From: M3007 sp046299435 | GTDB lineage: Bacteria > Bacteroidota > Bacteroidia > Chitinophagales > Saprospiraceae | Direction of reading: 5' to 3' | Assembly (NCBI GenBank): GCA_046299435.1 | Contig: JBKBIC010000026.1 | Span: forward strand, 1-35,082 | Length of the DNA: 35,082 bases | In this document: positions 16,270 to 23,977 of the stretch, piece after piece | Layout of the letters: every line of letters begins with the position of its first letter | Numbering within the stretch: the stretch's first letter is position 1 | The notes under the pieces: generated by a model | Database searches by the model: none | The model's input: the letters and a program-made list of their open reading frames with translations, nothing else | What the model was told of the DNA's origin: nothing | Translations under genes and position numbers: made by a program

Positions 16270-16298
16270 CAAAGTTAGATTTTTCCCGATTTGGGAAA
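16270..16298 (-). promoter_or_regulatory. higBA promoter with palindromic operator
   Basis: The minus strand has TAACTTTG at 16277-16270, a perfect TAnnTTTG. Just upstream lies a perfect palindrome, TTTCCC (16282-16287), spacer GATTT, GGGAAA (16293-16298), which falls in the promoter spacer. An HTH antitoxin bound there would block RNA polymerase, so this is the probable HigA operator. Confidence 0.65.
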
Positions 16299-16336
16299 GC
16301 AAGGTTTTTAGGGCGGAATTGGCAACATCACCGACT

Positions 16337-18418
16337 TCAATTATACACCGGCAAAAACGAATACTCCCGCCCGTAGCGCAGCATTTGCTGCACGAAATCG
16401 GTCTCGATTTCCACTTTCACGTCCTTGATGTTGCCGCTTGCGTCCTTGACGGCCACCAATTTCGGCTGCACGAAGCCGCTGAACGGCTTGGTCGGCAGCT
16501 TCGCATAGCGGGCCTTGACCTGTTTGACGAGTTCCGCGTCCACTTTCACGCCGTAGGTTTCGACGAGGGCTTTGGCCGATTTGAAGTCGCCCTCGGATTT
16601 GATGCGCTGGATTTCACGAAGCAGCTGGCCGAACAGCTCGCGCAGTTTGGCGTAGTCGCGGATGTCGTAGTAAAGTTTGCCGTCGCGGGTTTCTTTGGCA
16701 ATCACGCCATCCTTCGCGCCTTTTTCAAAGGCCCAAGCGGCCACGAGGTGGCGGTTCCGCATGTGGTCTTCCTCCAAGTCCGCGCCGGGCGGGATGCGGC
16801 GCAGCTGTTGTACGAGGCCGTTGCGGATGTAGTTGTCGTACTCGGCCTTGAAGGCATTGGCATCGGGCAACAGGCCCCACTCGACGAGCTTCGGGTCGGG
16901 CATAAAATAGAGGGCCACGAGGTCGGCGCGGGCTTCTTCCAATGTGGCCGAATACTGTTTCAGGGTCACGTTCGGCTCCGGCACGCCGGGGTTCATCTTG
17001 CCCGAAGCGTGTCCGATGACCTCGTGCAGGGCCGTGTGCATCTTGCCGCAAGCCGCGCCGTATTTCTGGGCGTTTTCGATTTCCTCTGGGTCGTTGGCGA
17101 ACTCCTGCGTGGCGAGCGAGCCGCCGACTTTGTTGTACGCATCCTCGATGTTGTTGAGGCTCACGGACTTGGAGCCGAGCTCCCGGATCCAGTTCGAGTT
17201 GGGCAGGTTCACGCCGATGGGGGTGCTGGGGGCGCAGTCGCCACTTTCCATGGCGACATTGATGACGCGGTACGAAACGCCCTTCACCGTGTCTTTTTTG
17301 TGCTCTTTTTGGATGGTCGAGTTGTCCTCGAAATACTGGGCGTGCTCGCTGACGACGGCCATTTTTTTTGTCGCGTCGGGGTCGTTGTACTGCACCATCG
17401 CCTCGTAATCGCCTTTGTAGCCCACCGGGTCGTGATAGACTTCGATAAAGCCGTTGATAAAGTCCACCGAGCTGGTCTTGTCCTGCACCCACGCGATGTT
17501 GTAGTTGTCGAATTTTTTGAGGTCGCCGGTTCGGTAGTATTCGATGAGGTTCAGGATGGCGGTTTTCTGCTGTTCGTTCTCGGCAAAAGGCACGGCTTTT
17601 TCGAGCCAAAAGACGATTTTTTCGATGGCCGTGCCGTACATGTTGCCCTGCCCGGCGCGCCAGACCATTTCTTGGAACTCGCCGTCGGGCAATTTGATGA
17701 GCTTGGAGTTGAGGCCGAACATGGGCGCGTTTTCGCCTGCGGCCCTGATTTTTCGCTGGTAAAAAGTGTCCACATCGGCGGCGGTGCAGTTTTCGTAAAA
17801 ATTGACCGCCGAGGTGGCGACGATGTCCATGCCTTCCTCTTTGTTGGTGCGTTTGGCCATGATTTCGGGGTCGAACATGACGGGGATGAGCTTGGCCAAC
17901 AGGTTGTTGGGCTTGTCGTTGCCGACGAGCGGCAGGGCTTTCGGATCGCAACTGTTGACGAGTTGGATGAAGTAATCCTGCGAAAACGTGGGCAGGATTT
18001 TCGTCTCGTTGTAGTGGTGGTGGATGCCGTTGGAGACCCAAACGCGCTTGGCGTACTCCTCGAATTTGGGCCATTCCGGGCTTTTTTTATCGGTCTTGGG
18101 GCTGTTGAATATGGCCTCGATGGTCTTGCGGATGGCGAGGTTGTGCTTGCAGTGCTGGTCGTAGATGATGTCGCGCCCGGCCAGCGCGGCCTCCGAGAGG
18201 TAGTAAATCAGGGTTTTCTGGCGCAGGTCGAGCTGGTCCCAGCCGGGCAGTTCGTAGCGCAGGATTTGGAGGTCGGCGAAGGAATCGAGGATGATTTTGT
18301 CGGTCGGGGCCGCCGTGCTGTCGGCGGTTTTGTCGCCGGAATTTTGGCAAGCAAAAAACAGCAAGAGTGCCAAGCCAATCCCGGCGGGCACCGCGAACGT
18401 CGGTTTGCGAAACTTCAT
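16337..18418 (-). CDS. M49 family zinc dipeptidyl peptidase III, lipoprotein
   Basis: The product has 693 residues, close to DPP III family length. It starts with a lipoprotein signal ending in LALLLFFAC, so the enzyme is probably tethered to a membrane on the periplasmic side. The zinc motif HEVIGH (H465-H470) matches the M49 HExxxH-type site HELLGH, and the second motif EEARAD (residues 494-499) supplies the third ligand, E495. Other typical pieces are WVSNGIHHHYN and RIPPGADLEEDHMRNRHLVA. It removes dipeptides from peptide N-termini. The gene stands alone between higBA and the divergent beta-lactamase-like genes. A near-consensus -7 element (TAATTTCG) lies at 18451-18458. Confidence 0.93.
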   Translation of the reverse strand: MKFRKPTFAVPAGIGLALLLFFACQNSGDKTADSTAAPTDKIILDSFADLQILRYELPGWDQLDLRQKTLIYYLSEAALAGRDIIYDQHCKHNLAIRKTIEAIFNSPKTDKKSPEWPKFEEYAKRVWVSNGIHHHYNETKILPTFSQDYFIQLVNSCDPKALPLVGNDKPNNLLAKLIPVMFDPEIMAKRTNKEEGMDIVATSAVNFYENCTAADVDTFYQRKIRAAGENAPMFGLNSKLIKLPDGEFQEMVWRAGQGNMYGTAIEKIVFWLEKAVPFAENEQQKTAILNLIEYYRTGDLKKFDNYNIAWVQDKTSSVDFINGFIEVYHDPVGYKGDYEAMVQYNDPDATKKMAVVSEHAQYFEDNSTIQKEHKKDTVKGVSYRVINVAMESGDCAPSTPIGVNLPNSNWIRELGSKSVSLNNIEDAYNKVGGSLATQEFANDPEEIENAQKYGAACGKMHTALHEVIGHASGKMNPGVPEPNVTLKQYSATLEEARADLVALYFMPDPKLVEWGLLPDANAFKAEYDNYIRNGLVQQLRRIPPGADLEEDHMRNRHLVAAWAFEKGAKDGVIAKETRDGKLYYDIRDYAKLRELFGQLLREIQRIKSEGDFKSAKALVETYGVKVDAELVKQVKARYAKLPTKPFSGFVQPKLVAVKDASGNIKDVKVEIETDFVQQMLRYGREYSFLPVYN

Positions 18419-18450
18419 GGATTCAGAAAATTTTTGGTTTGAAAAGCGGG

Positions 18451-18458
18451 CGAAATTA
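18451..18458 (-). promoter_or_regulatory. Candidate -7 element for the M49 peptidase gene
   Basis: The minus strand reads TAATTTCG, one mismatch from TAnnTTTG, about 33 bp upstream of ATG 18418. Confidence 0.3.
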
Positions 18459-18526
18459 GGTGTTTTTCAATCGCTGGCTGCGGAGCGTTACAATGTTGGG
18501 CGGAAGAAAAAATGACATAAATATGG

Positions 18527-18560
18527 TTTGCCCAATAGTGGCAATGGCGGGTTATAGTTG
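18527..18560 (+). promoter_or_regulatory. Candidate promoter for the beta-lactamase-like genes
   Basis: TTTG (18527-18530) and TATAGTTG (18553-18560, one mismatch from TAnnTTTG) are 22 nt apart, within the normal spacing. Transcription would start about 70-80 nt before ATG 18640. Confidence 0.4.
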
Positions 18561-18586
18561 GCAAAGCGGGCAATGGAGGGCGGGCT

Positions 18587-18613
18587 GCCTGCTGTTTAGC
18601 AGGCAATGTTTTT
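18587..18613 (+). terminator. Terminator-like hairpin in the leader of the 18640 gene
   Basis: GCCTGCT (18587-18593) pairs perfectly with AGCAGGC (18598-18604) around GTTT; a T6 run follows within 4 nt. It lies between the candidate promoter and ATG 18640, so it may act as an attenuator or block antisense-derived read-through rather than end a gene. Confidence 0.6.
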
Positions 18614-18639
18614 TCCGAGTACCAGCCAATTCAAAACGT

Positions 18640-19719
18640 ATGTCCAGCAAAAAGAACGCGAACCAACCCGCCAATAATCCGCCCGAAAACACCCCGCCGC
18701 CTGCCTCCCGCTTTGCGCTGCTTCAAAAACAAATCCCGGCTTTTTGGCTCCTTGTGTTGGTGGCTTTGGCGATAGCCATTCCGTCGCCTTTTTTCCTCAA
18801 ACAATCGTCCGTCAAAATCCAAGGCCCGGCCCTCAGCGGCGACACCTGCCCGCCACACCCCGTCCGCCGAAACGACCGCAAACTCATCCGGCCACTCACC
18901 GCTGTCGAAACGCCCTGCCTTTCCACGCGCCTCGACCCGCTCCGGCAAGAAATTGCCGAGGTGTTGGCAGGTTTCAAAAACGACGGCACCGTCACGGAAG
19001 CATCCGTGTACTTGGAAGATTTGGAGCGCAACGAGTGGACTGCCGTGAACGAAAAACTGCAATTCCAGCCCAGTTCTCTGATAAAAGTGCCCGTGATGAT
19101 GGCCTTTTGCCGCATGGCCGAGCGTACTCCGGGCCTGCTCGACGCGAAAATCGTGGCCCAACTGCCGAGCGGCACCGCTCCCATACCCCAGACTTTCGGT
19201 TCCAAAAGCATCACGCTCGGCCAGACGTACACGCTCCGCGAGCTGCTGCGCTACGTCATCTCTTATTCGGACAACACGGCGACGGTCATCACCAATAATT
19301 ATGTGGACATCCCGACCGTCGAGCGCGTGTTCACCGACCTCGGCCTGTCCAAGTTCAACTTCTTCGACAAGAGCAGTTTTTACATGACGGCCAAAGACTA
19401 CGCGGTGTTCCTGCGGGCCATTTTCAACGCGACCTACCTGAGCGAGACCGACTCGGAATTTGCCGCCGACCTGATGAGCCAGTGCGATTTCGACAAGGGC
19501 TTCCGGCAGGTGTTCCCGGCGAACGCGCGGCTTTTCCACAAATTCGGCGAAGGCGGCGACCAAAACCGGGGCGAGCTGCACGAGGCCGGCGTGGTGTACC
19601 TCAATGGCTCGCCGTATCTATTGGTCGTGATGACGCGGGGCAAATCCGTCCAGAAACTCCCGAAGGTCATCCAATCCGTTGCCAAGGCCGTGAACGACGC
19701 GCTCGGCAGCAATACCTGA
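18640..19719 (+). CDS. Membrane-anchored class A beta-lactamase-like serine hydrolase (copy 1)
   Basis: ATG 18640 gives 359 residues; upstream in-frame codons cross the leader hairpin. A proline-rich N-terminus is followed by one membrane segment (AFWLLVLVALAIAIPSPFF, about residues 34-52), so the catalytic domain should face the periplasm. It has the class A beta-lactamase core: S146-x-x-K149 (PSSLIK), S210-D211-N212 (YSDN), and K301-F-G in place of the KTG box. These signatures fit the beta-lactamase2/transpeptidase-like hydrolases (PF13354). The altered third box makes antibiotic hydrolysis uncertain; cell-wall peptidase activity is equally possible. Copy 2 follows 77 bp downstream without an obvious promoter, so they are likely co-transcribed. 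Confidence 0.88.
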   Translation: MSSKKNANQPANNPPENTPPPASRFALLQKQIPAFWLLVLVALAIAIPSPFFLKQSSVKIQGPALSGDTCPPHPVRRNDRKLIRPLTAVETPCLSTRLDPLRQEIAEVLAGFKNDGTVTEASVYLEDLERNEWTAVNEKLQFQPSSLIKVPVMMAFCRMAERTPGLLDAKIVAQLPSGTAPIPQTFGSKSITLGQTYTLRELLRYVISYSDNTATVITNNYVDIPTVERVFTDLGLSKFNFFDKSSFYMTAKDYAVFLRAIFNATYLSETDSEFAADLMSQCDFDKGFRQVFPANARLFHKFGEGGDQNRGELHEAGVVYLNGSPYLLVVMTRGKSVQKLPKVIQSVAKAVNDALGSNT

Positions 19720-19796
19720 ACGGGCCGCACTCAATGCTTCATCTGGCTGCAATGCCACTAATAAATTCAAGTTGACACCAAACCATTCAATGCCTC

Positions 19797-20855
19797 ATGT
19801 CTGAGAAAAAATACATGAACCAAACATCACAAAACCCTGCGCGGACGGCTGCCCTTGCCCACAAAAAAATCTCGATTTACTGGTTGCTTGTGCTGTTGCC
19901 GCTGGCTGTTGCGCTTGCCTATCCGCTCCTCCGCGCCCGCCCGACCATCGCGCCGCCCGACCCCGCTGCCAGCGGCGACCCTTGCCCGCCGCACTCGGTG
20001 CGCCGCACGAACACCAACCTTATCCAGCCATTGATGTACGTCGAATCGCCGTGCCAGTCGATGCGGCTGGAGCCGTTGCGCCAACAAATTGCCGAAGTGC
20101 TGGACGACTTCAAAAACGACGGCACACTCACAGATGCCTCTGTTTACCTGCGCGACATGGCGCACAGCGAGTGGATCTGCGTGAACGAAAAACTGCAATA
20201 CCAGCCCAGCTCCCTGATAAAAGTGCCCGTGATGATGGCCTATTTCCGAATGGCAGAACGCGACCCCGGCCTGCTCGACCGCCCGTTCGTCGCCAAACTG
20301 CCCGACGGCATCAGGCCCCCGCGCCAGACTTTCGCCACGAAAAGCATCACTTTCGGCCAGACCTACACCCTGCGCGAACTCCTCCGCTACGTCATCGCCT
20401 ACTCCGACAACAACGCGACGGCCATCATCAACGACCGGGTGGACATCCCGACGGTCGAGCGCGTGTTCACCGACCTTGGCCTGCCCAAGCCCGATTTGTT
20501 CTCAGGCCCCAATTTCCACATGACCGCCAAAGATTACGCGGTTTTCCTGCGGGCCATTTTCAACGCCACCTACCTGAGCGAGCAGGATTCCGAATTTGCC
20601 GCGAGCCTGATGAGCCAATGCGATTTTGACAAAGGTTTCCGCAGCGGCTTCCCGGCGGGGACGCGGCTTTTCCACAAGTTTGGCGAAGGCGGCAACAAAA
20701 TCCAGCACGAGCTGCACGAGGCCGGGGTGGTTTACCTCAACGGTACGCCGTACGTTCTGGTCGTCATGACGCGCGGCAAGGTCGTGGCCAAACTCCCGCA
20801 GGTCATCGAAGCCGTTTCAAAAACAGTGTACGGCGCGTTGGGCAGCAACACTTAA
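19797..20855 (+). CDS. Membrane-anchored class A beta-lactamase-like serine hydrolase (copy 2)
   Basis: The product has 352 residues from ATG 19797; an ATG six codons later is also possible. It parallels copy 1 along its length: one N-terminal membrane segment (IYWLLVLLPLAVALAYPLL), a CPPHSVRR linker, S139-x-x-K142, S203-D204-N205 and K294-F-G. Long nucleotide stretches are nearly identical between copies, for example around the SxxK codons, which shows a local tandem duplication. The N-terminal tail and linker have diverged most. Substrate is unknown. It ends 78 bp before the dihydrodipicolinate-synthase-family gene, which has its own promoter. Confidence 0.88.
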   Translation: MSEKKYMNQTSQNPARTAALAHKKISIYWLLVLLPLAVALAYPLLRARPTIAPPDPAASGDPCPPHSVRRTNTNLIQPLMYVESPCQSMRLEPLRQQIAEVLDDFKNDGTLTDASVYLRDMAHSEWICVNEKLQYQPSSLIKVPVMMAYFRMAERDPGLLDRPFVAKLPDGIRPPRQTFATKSITFGQTYTLRELLRYVIAYSDNNATAIINDRVDIPTVERVFTDLGLPKPDLFSGPNFHMTAKDYAVFLRAIFNATYLSEQDSEFAASLMSQCDFDKGFRSGFPAGTRLFHKFGEGGNKIQHELHEAGVVYLNGTPYVLVVMTRGKVVAKLPQVIEAVSKTVYGALGSNT

Positions 20856-20877
20856 CCTGCGCTTGCGGCAAACAAGC

Positions 20878-20907
20878 ATTGCCGACAAAACCCGGTGTGT
20901 ATGTTTG
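20878..20907 (+). promoter_or_regulatory. Promoter of the DHDPS-family/folC operon
   Basis: TATGTTTG (20900-20907) is a perfect TAnnTTTG, with ATTG (20878-20881) 18 nt upstream as the -33 box. Transcription from here would exclude the in-frame starts at 20895 and 20901 and supports ATG 20934. Confidence 0.55.
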
Positions 20908-20933
20908 CGGGCAATTCACCACCACGCCCAACT

Positions 20934-21878
20934 ATGAGTTCGACATTGACTTCCGCACCCGCCGCCTCGCCCCTTTGGACGGGCGTTTATCCCGCCCTGA
21001 CCACGCCGTTCACCGATTCGGACGCGCTGGATTTCCCGGTTTTTGCCAAAAACTTGGCCGCCCAGCTGGCCGCAGGCGCGGACGGCATCGTGCTCGGTGG
21101 CACGCTCGGCGAGGCCAGCAGCCTCGCCAATGACGAGAAATACGCGCTTGTCCGCTTTGCCGTCGGGCAAGTGGCCGGGCAAATCCCGGTCGTGATGAAC
21201 ATCGCCGAACAGACCACGCGGGCGGCAGTCGCGGCGGCACAAGAGGCCGAAAAATGCGGCGCGTCGGGCCTGATGCTGCTCCCGCCCATGCGCTACCGCG
21301 CCGACGACCGCGAGACGCTGGCCTATTTCCGGGCCGTCGCGGAGGCCACGCCGCTGCCGATTATGATTTACAACAACCCGGTGGATTACAAAATCGAGGT
21401 GACGCTCGATATGTTCGAGGCAATGGCCGCGTGGCCGACGGTGCAGGCCGTCAAAGAAAGCACCCGCGACATCTCGAACGTGACCCGCATGAAAAACCGC
21501 TTCGGCGACCGCTTCAAAATCCTCTGCGGCGTGGACACGCTCGCGCTCGAAAGCCTCGTCGCGGGCGCGGACGGCTGGGTGGCCGGGCTGGTGGACGCTT
21601 TCCCGCGCGAAACGGTGGCGATTTTCCGCCTCGTCCGGGCCGGGCGCGTGGCCGAGGCACTCGAAATTTACCGTTGGTTCATGCCGCTTTTGGAACTCGA
21701 CATCCACCCGAAACTCGTGCAATACATCAAATTGGCGGAGGTCGCCACCGGACTCGGCACCGAAAACGTGCGCCCGCCGCGCCTGCCCATCATCGGCGAA
21801 GAACGCGAACGGGTGTGGGGCATCATCCAACACGCCCTATCCAACCGGCCACAACTGCCTGATTTTCAACAACTATGA
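20934..21878 (+). CDS. Dihydrodipicolinate synthase family lyase
   Basis: ATG 20934 gives 314 residues, the normal size for this TIM-barrel family. The Schiff-base lysine is K174 (QAVKEST) and the catalytic tyrosine is Y146 (MIYNNPVDY). The pyruvate-binding loop reads GGTLGEA rather than the GTTGE of true DapA. With VGWIAGL-like GWVAGLVDAFPRE, this places it in the broad DapA/NanA superfamily branch without a fixed substrate. Members act as pyruvate aldolases or as dehydratase/deaminases, for instance in hydroxyproline breakdown. The context gives no pathway: it overlaps folC by four bases (ATGA), which suggests co-translation only. Confidence 0.88.
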   Translation: MSSTLTSAPAASPLWTGVYPALTTPFTDSDALDFPVFAKNLAAQLAAGADGIVLGGTLGEASSLANDEKYALVRFAVGQVAGQIPVVMNIAEQTTRAAVAAAQEAEKCGASGLMLLPPMRYRADDRETLAYFRAVAEATPLPIMIYNNPVDYKIEVTLDMFEAMAAWPTVQAVKESTRDISNVTRMKNRFGDRFKILCGVDTLALESLVAGADGWVAGLVDAFPRETVAIFRLVRAGRVAEALEIYRWFMPLLELDIHPKLVQYIKLAEVATGLGTENVRPPRLPIIGEERERVWGIIQHALSNRPQLPDFQQL

Positions 21879-23227
21879 CCTATCGGGAGACGCTCGATTA
21901 TCTCTTCGCCCAGCTGCCGATGTACCACCGCATCGGCCCGGCGGCCTTCAAAAAAGACCTGACGAACACCATCGCGCTCTGCGGCCACTTGGGCAATCCG
22001 CACCTCCAATTCCCGACGCTCCACGTCGCGGGCACGAACGGCAAAGGCTCCGTGAGCCATTTCTTGGCCGCCATGTTGCAGGCTGCCGGGCTGAAAGTCG
22101 GCCTCTATATCAGCCCGCATTACAAGGATTTCCGGGAGCGCATCAAGGTCAACGGTCGGTACATTTCGCAGCGCGAAGTCGTTGATTTTGTGGCACTTAA
22201 CCGCCCGGCATTGGAGGCCATCCAGCCCTCTTTTTTTGAAATGTGCGTCGGCATGGCCTTCGACCATTTCGCCCGCAAACGGGTGGACGTGGCCGTCGTG
22301 GAGGTCGGTCTCGGCGGGCGTTTGGACAGCACGAACGTGTTGCCGCCGCCGCTCGTCTCGGTCATCACGAACATCAGTTTCGACCACATGGCCATGCTCG
22401 GCGACACCTTGCCGAAAATCGCCTTCGAAAAAGCGGGCATCATCAAGCCCGGTTCGCCCGTTGTCGTCGGCGAGGAGCAGCCCGAAACGATGCCCGTTTT
22501 CCGGGCGGTGGCCGCCGAGTGCATGACCCCCGTCCATTCGGCACAGGCCAATTTCAGCGTCGTCGAAAAGGCGCAAACAAACTGGCAATCAACCACTTAC
22601 GATGTATTCCGCAAAAACGGCGAGCCGTATTTGACCGACCTCGAATTGGAAGCCAGCGGGCCATATCAAGCCAAAAACTTGGCGACCGCGCTGCAAGCCA
22701 TCGAAATCCTGAACGCTTGGGGCTTCACGCCGGAGGATTTGCGCCGCCGCCGACCGCCTTCGGGCAAAGGGCAACAGCCGCCGCTCGTCGGCGAGGCGGC
22801 CATCCGTGAAGGCTTGCGCCACTTGCGGGGGCTGACCCGTTTCATGGGCCGCTGGCAGGTCATTGGCGAAAACCCGACGGTGCTCTGCGATAGTGCCCAC
22901 AACGAGGCCGGGCTGCGCGAGGCTTTCGCCAAAATCAATGCGTTGACATTCAATCGGTTGCACGTCGTCACGGGCTTTGTGAACGACAAAGACGTGCGCG
23001 GCGTGCTGCCGCTTTTCCCGACAAATGCCCGCTATTTTTTCGCCAAAGCCGACATCCCGCGCGGCCTCGACGCACCCATTTTGCGCGACATGGCCACCGA
23101 GTTCGGGCTGCACGGGCGAGCGTATTCCTCCGTGAAAAATGCCCTGCGCGCCGCCCGCCGCGCCGCCGCGCCGGGCGATTTGGTGGTGGTCATCGGGAGC
23201 ATTTTTGTGGTGGGGGAGGTGCTGTGA
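21875..23227 (+). CDS. folC: Folylpolyglutamate synthase / dihydrofolate synthase
   Basis: The product has 450 residues, typical of FolC. It carries the P-loop VAGTNGKGSVSHFLAAML (about residues 49-66), ISPHYKDFRERIKVNG, FEMCVGMAFDHFA, the Mur-ligase-type VEVGLGGRLDSTNV and SFDHMAMLGDTLPKIAFEKAGIIK. The C-terminal domain has LRGLTRFMGRWQVIGENPTVLCDSAHN. It adds glutamate to dihydropteroate and to folates in the cytoplasm using ATP. The start codon overlaps the stop of the preceding gene as ATGA. No clear terminator follows before the convergent PIN gene. Confidence 0.96.
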   Translation: MTYRETLDYLFAQLPMYHRIGPAAFKKDLTNTIALCGHLGNPHLQFPTLHVAGTNGKGSVSHFLAAMLQAAGLKVGLYISPHYKDFRERIKVNGRYISQREVVDFVALNRPALEAIQPSFFEMCVGMAFDHFARKRVDVAVVEVGLGGRLDSTNVLPPPLVSVITNISFDHMAMLGDTLPKIAFEKAGIIKPGSPVVVGEEQPETMPVFRAVAAECMTPVHSAQANFSVVEKAQTNWQSTTYDVFRKNGEPYLTDLELEASGPYQAKNLATALQAIEILNAWGFTPEDLRRRRPPSGKGQQPPLVGEAAIREGLRHLRGLTRFMGRWQVIGENPTVLCDSAHNEAGLREAFAKINALTFNRLHVVTGFVNDKDVRGVLPLFPTNARYFFAKADIPRGLDAPILRDMATEFGLHGRAYSSVKNALRAARRAAAPGDLVVVIGSIFVVGEVL

Positions 23228-23269
23228 GGTGGGGAATAATCCGATTTGGCATTTGTCGAGGGACAAGGT

Positions 23270-23648
23270 TCACCAAAGTATGTTCACGGGATAATCCTTG
23301 AAAACCTCATCCCTGCTGACAACATCAAAGCCTTCGCAAATAGCCAATGCGATGATGATTCTGTCAAATGGGTCGCGGTGATGCTGCTCCAAGTCAAGAA
23401 TTTTCAAGACATGAGGGAGGTCTATGGGCAGAATCGTGATGTCTTCTTCTATGGTGCGCTCAATGATGCTGGCGAGCGGAATGGTCAAATTCAATTTGCC
23501 GATGCTGACTTTTATAGCGATTTCCCAAAACGATGCGATGCTCACGAATATCCTATTCGCTGGGTCGGCAATGACAGCACGAGCTTTGGGCGATAGCTGG
23601 TTGTCGCCTTCTAAAAACCAGATGAGCGCGTGGGTGTCGAGCAGGCAT
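23270..23648 (-). pseudogene. PIN-domain toxin (VapC-like) with frameshift at the start
   Basis: The coding frame begins at CTG 23644 with LLDTHALIWFLEGDN and runs through AVIADPANRIFVSIASFWEIAIKVSIGKLNL to HHRDPFDRIIIALAICEGFDVVSRDEVF, a complete PIN domain with acidic residues in LLDTH, FWE, HRDPFDR and SRD. The expected start, ATG 23648, overlaps the antitoxin stop as TGATG but is in another frame. Deleting one C at 23644-23645 would give MLLDTHALIW. So the gene has one extra base in codon 2, or starts at the unusual CTG, or the assembly is wrong there. A shorter GTG start at 23545 would lose the first catalytic Asp. PIN toxins are Mg-dependent RNases. Confidence 0.8.
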
Positions 23649-23869
23649 CACATATAATCTTTGAAATCTTCCAACGGCGCGTCGAAATCAGGTGCCATGT
23701 ATGCCACCATGCCTTTGAGGCTCCCGAACTGGCGTTTTTTTACTTTGGGTTTGGGCTGTTGTTTTTGGGCAAGAAAATCCCGAATCAAGCCATGCAATTC
23801 GAGCATGACATTGGCCGGGAGGCTTTCTAAATCGCGGTAAATCAGCAGTTTAACATCAAGTGCGCTCAT
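23648..23869 (-). CDS. DUF2281-type antitoxin (VapB-like)
   Basis: ATG 23869 gives 73 residues. The helical first part (LLIYRDLESLPANVMLELHGLIRDFLAQ) followed by a basic linker (PKPKVKKRQFGSLKGMVAYM) and the ending DFDAPLEDFKDYM is typical of DUF2281 antitoxins. That C-terminal tail wraps the PIN toxin. Its stop TGA overlaps the expected toxin ATG (TGATG). Its promoter at 23893-23922 is nearly the same as the one before the Uma2 gene. Confidence 0.85.
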   Translation of the reverse strand: MSALDVKLLIYRDLESLPANVMLELHGLIRDFLAQKQQPKPKVKKRQFGSLKGMVAYMAPDFDAPLEDFKDYM

Positions 23870-23882
23870 TGCTGGATGTGGT

Positions 23883-23928
23883 TTTGATTTGACAAAGGTA
23901 AGGCTGGCACGGCACGGAGAAATATGGC
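23883..23928 (-). promoter_or_regulatory. Promoter of the DUF2281/PIN pair (copy A of a duplicated promoter)
   Basis: On the minus strand TACCTTTG (23900-23893) is a perfect -7 element and TTTC (23922-23919) lies 18 nt upstream as the -33 box. The plus-strand 19-mer TTTGATTTGACAAAGGTAA (23883-23901) is repeated exactly at 24627-24645, and GAAATATGGC (23919-23928) recurs at 24661-24670. Confidence 0.65.
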
Positions 23929-23977
23929 ATCGCTCCTGCAATTTCATAGACCCTTCCTGAAATTCTGGAGCGTGCGC

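Noticed and set aside
16319..18442. 707-codon plus-strand frame opposite the M49 peptidase
   Set aside because: The minus strand has the lipobox, HEVIGH and EEARAD motifs. The plus frame is an antisense shadow rich in Val, Phe and Asp.
23228..23269. Terminator between folC and the PIN gene
   Set aside because: Only a 5-bp stem (TTGTC/GACAA) without a T-run is present.
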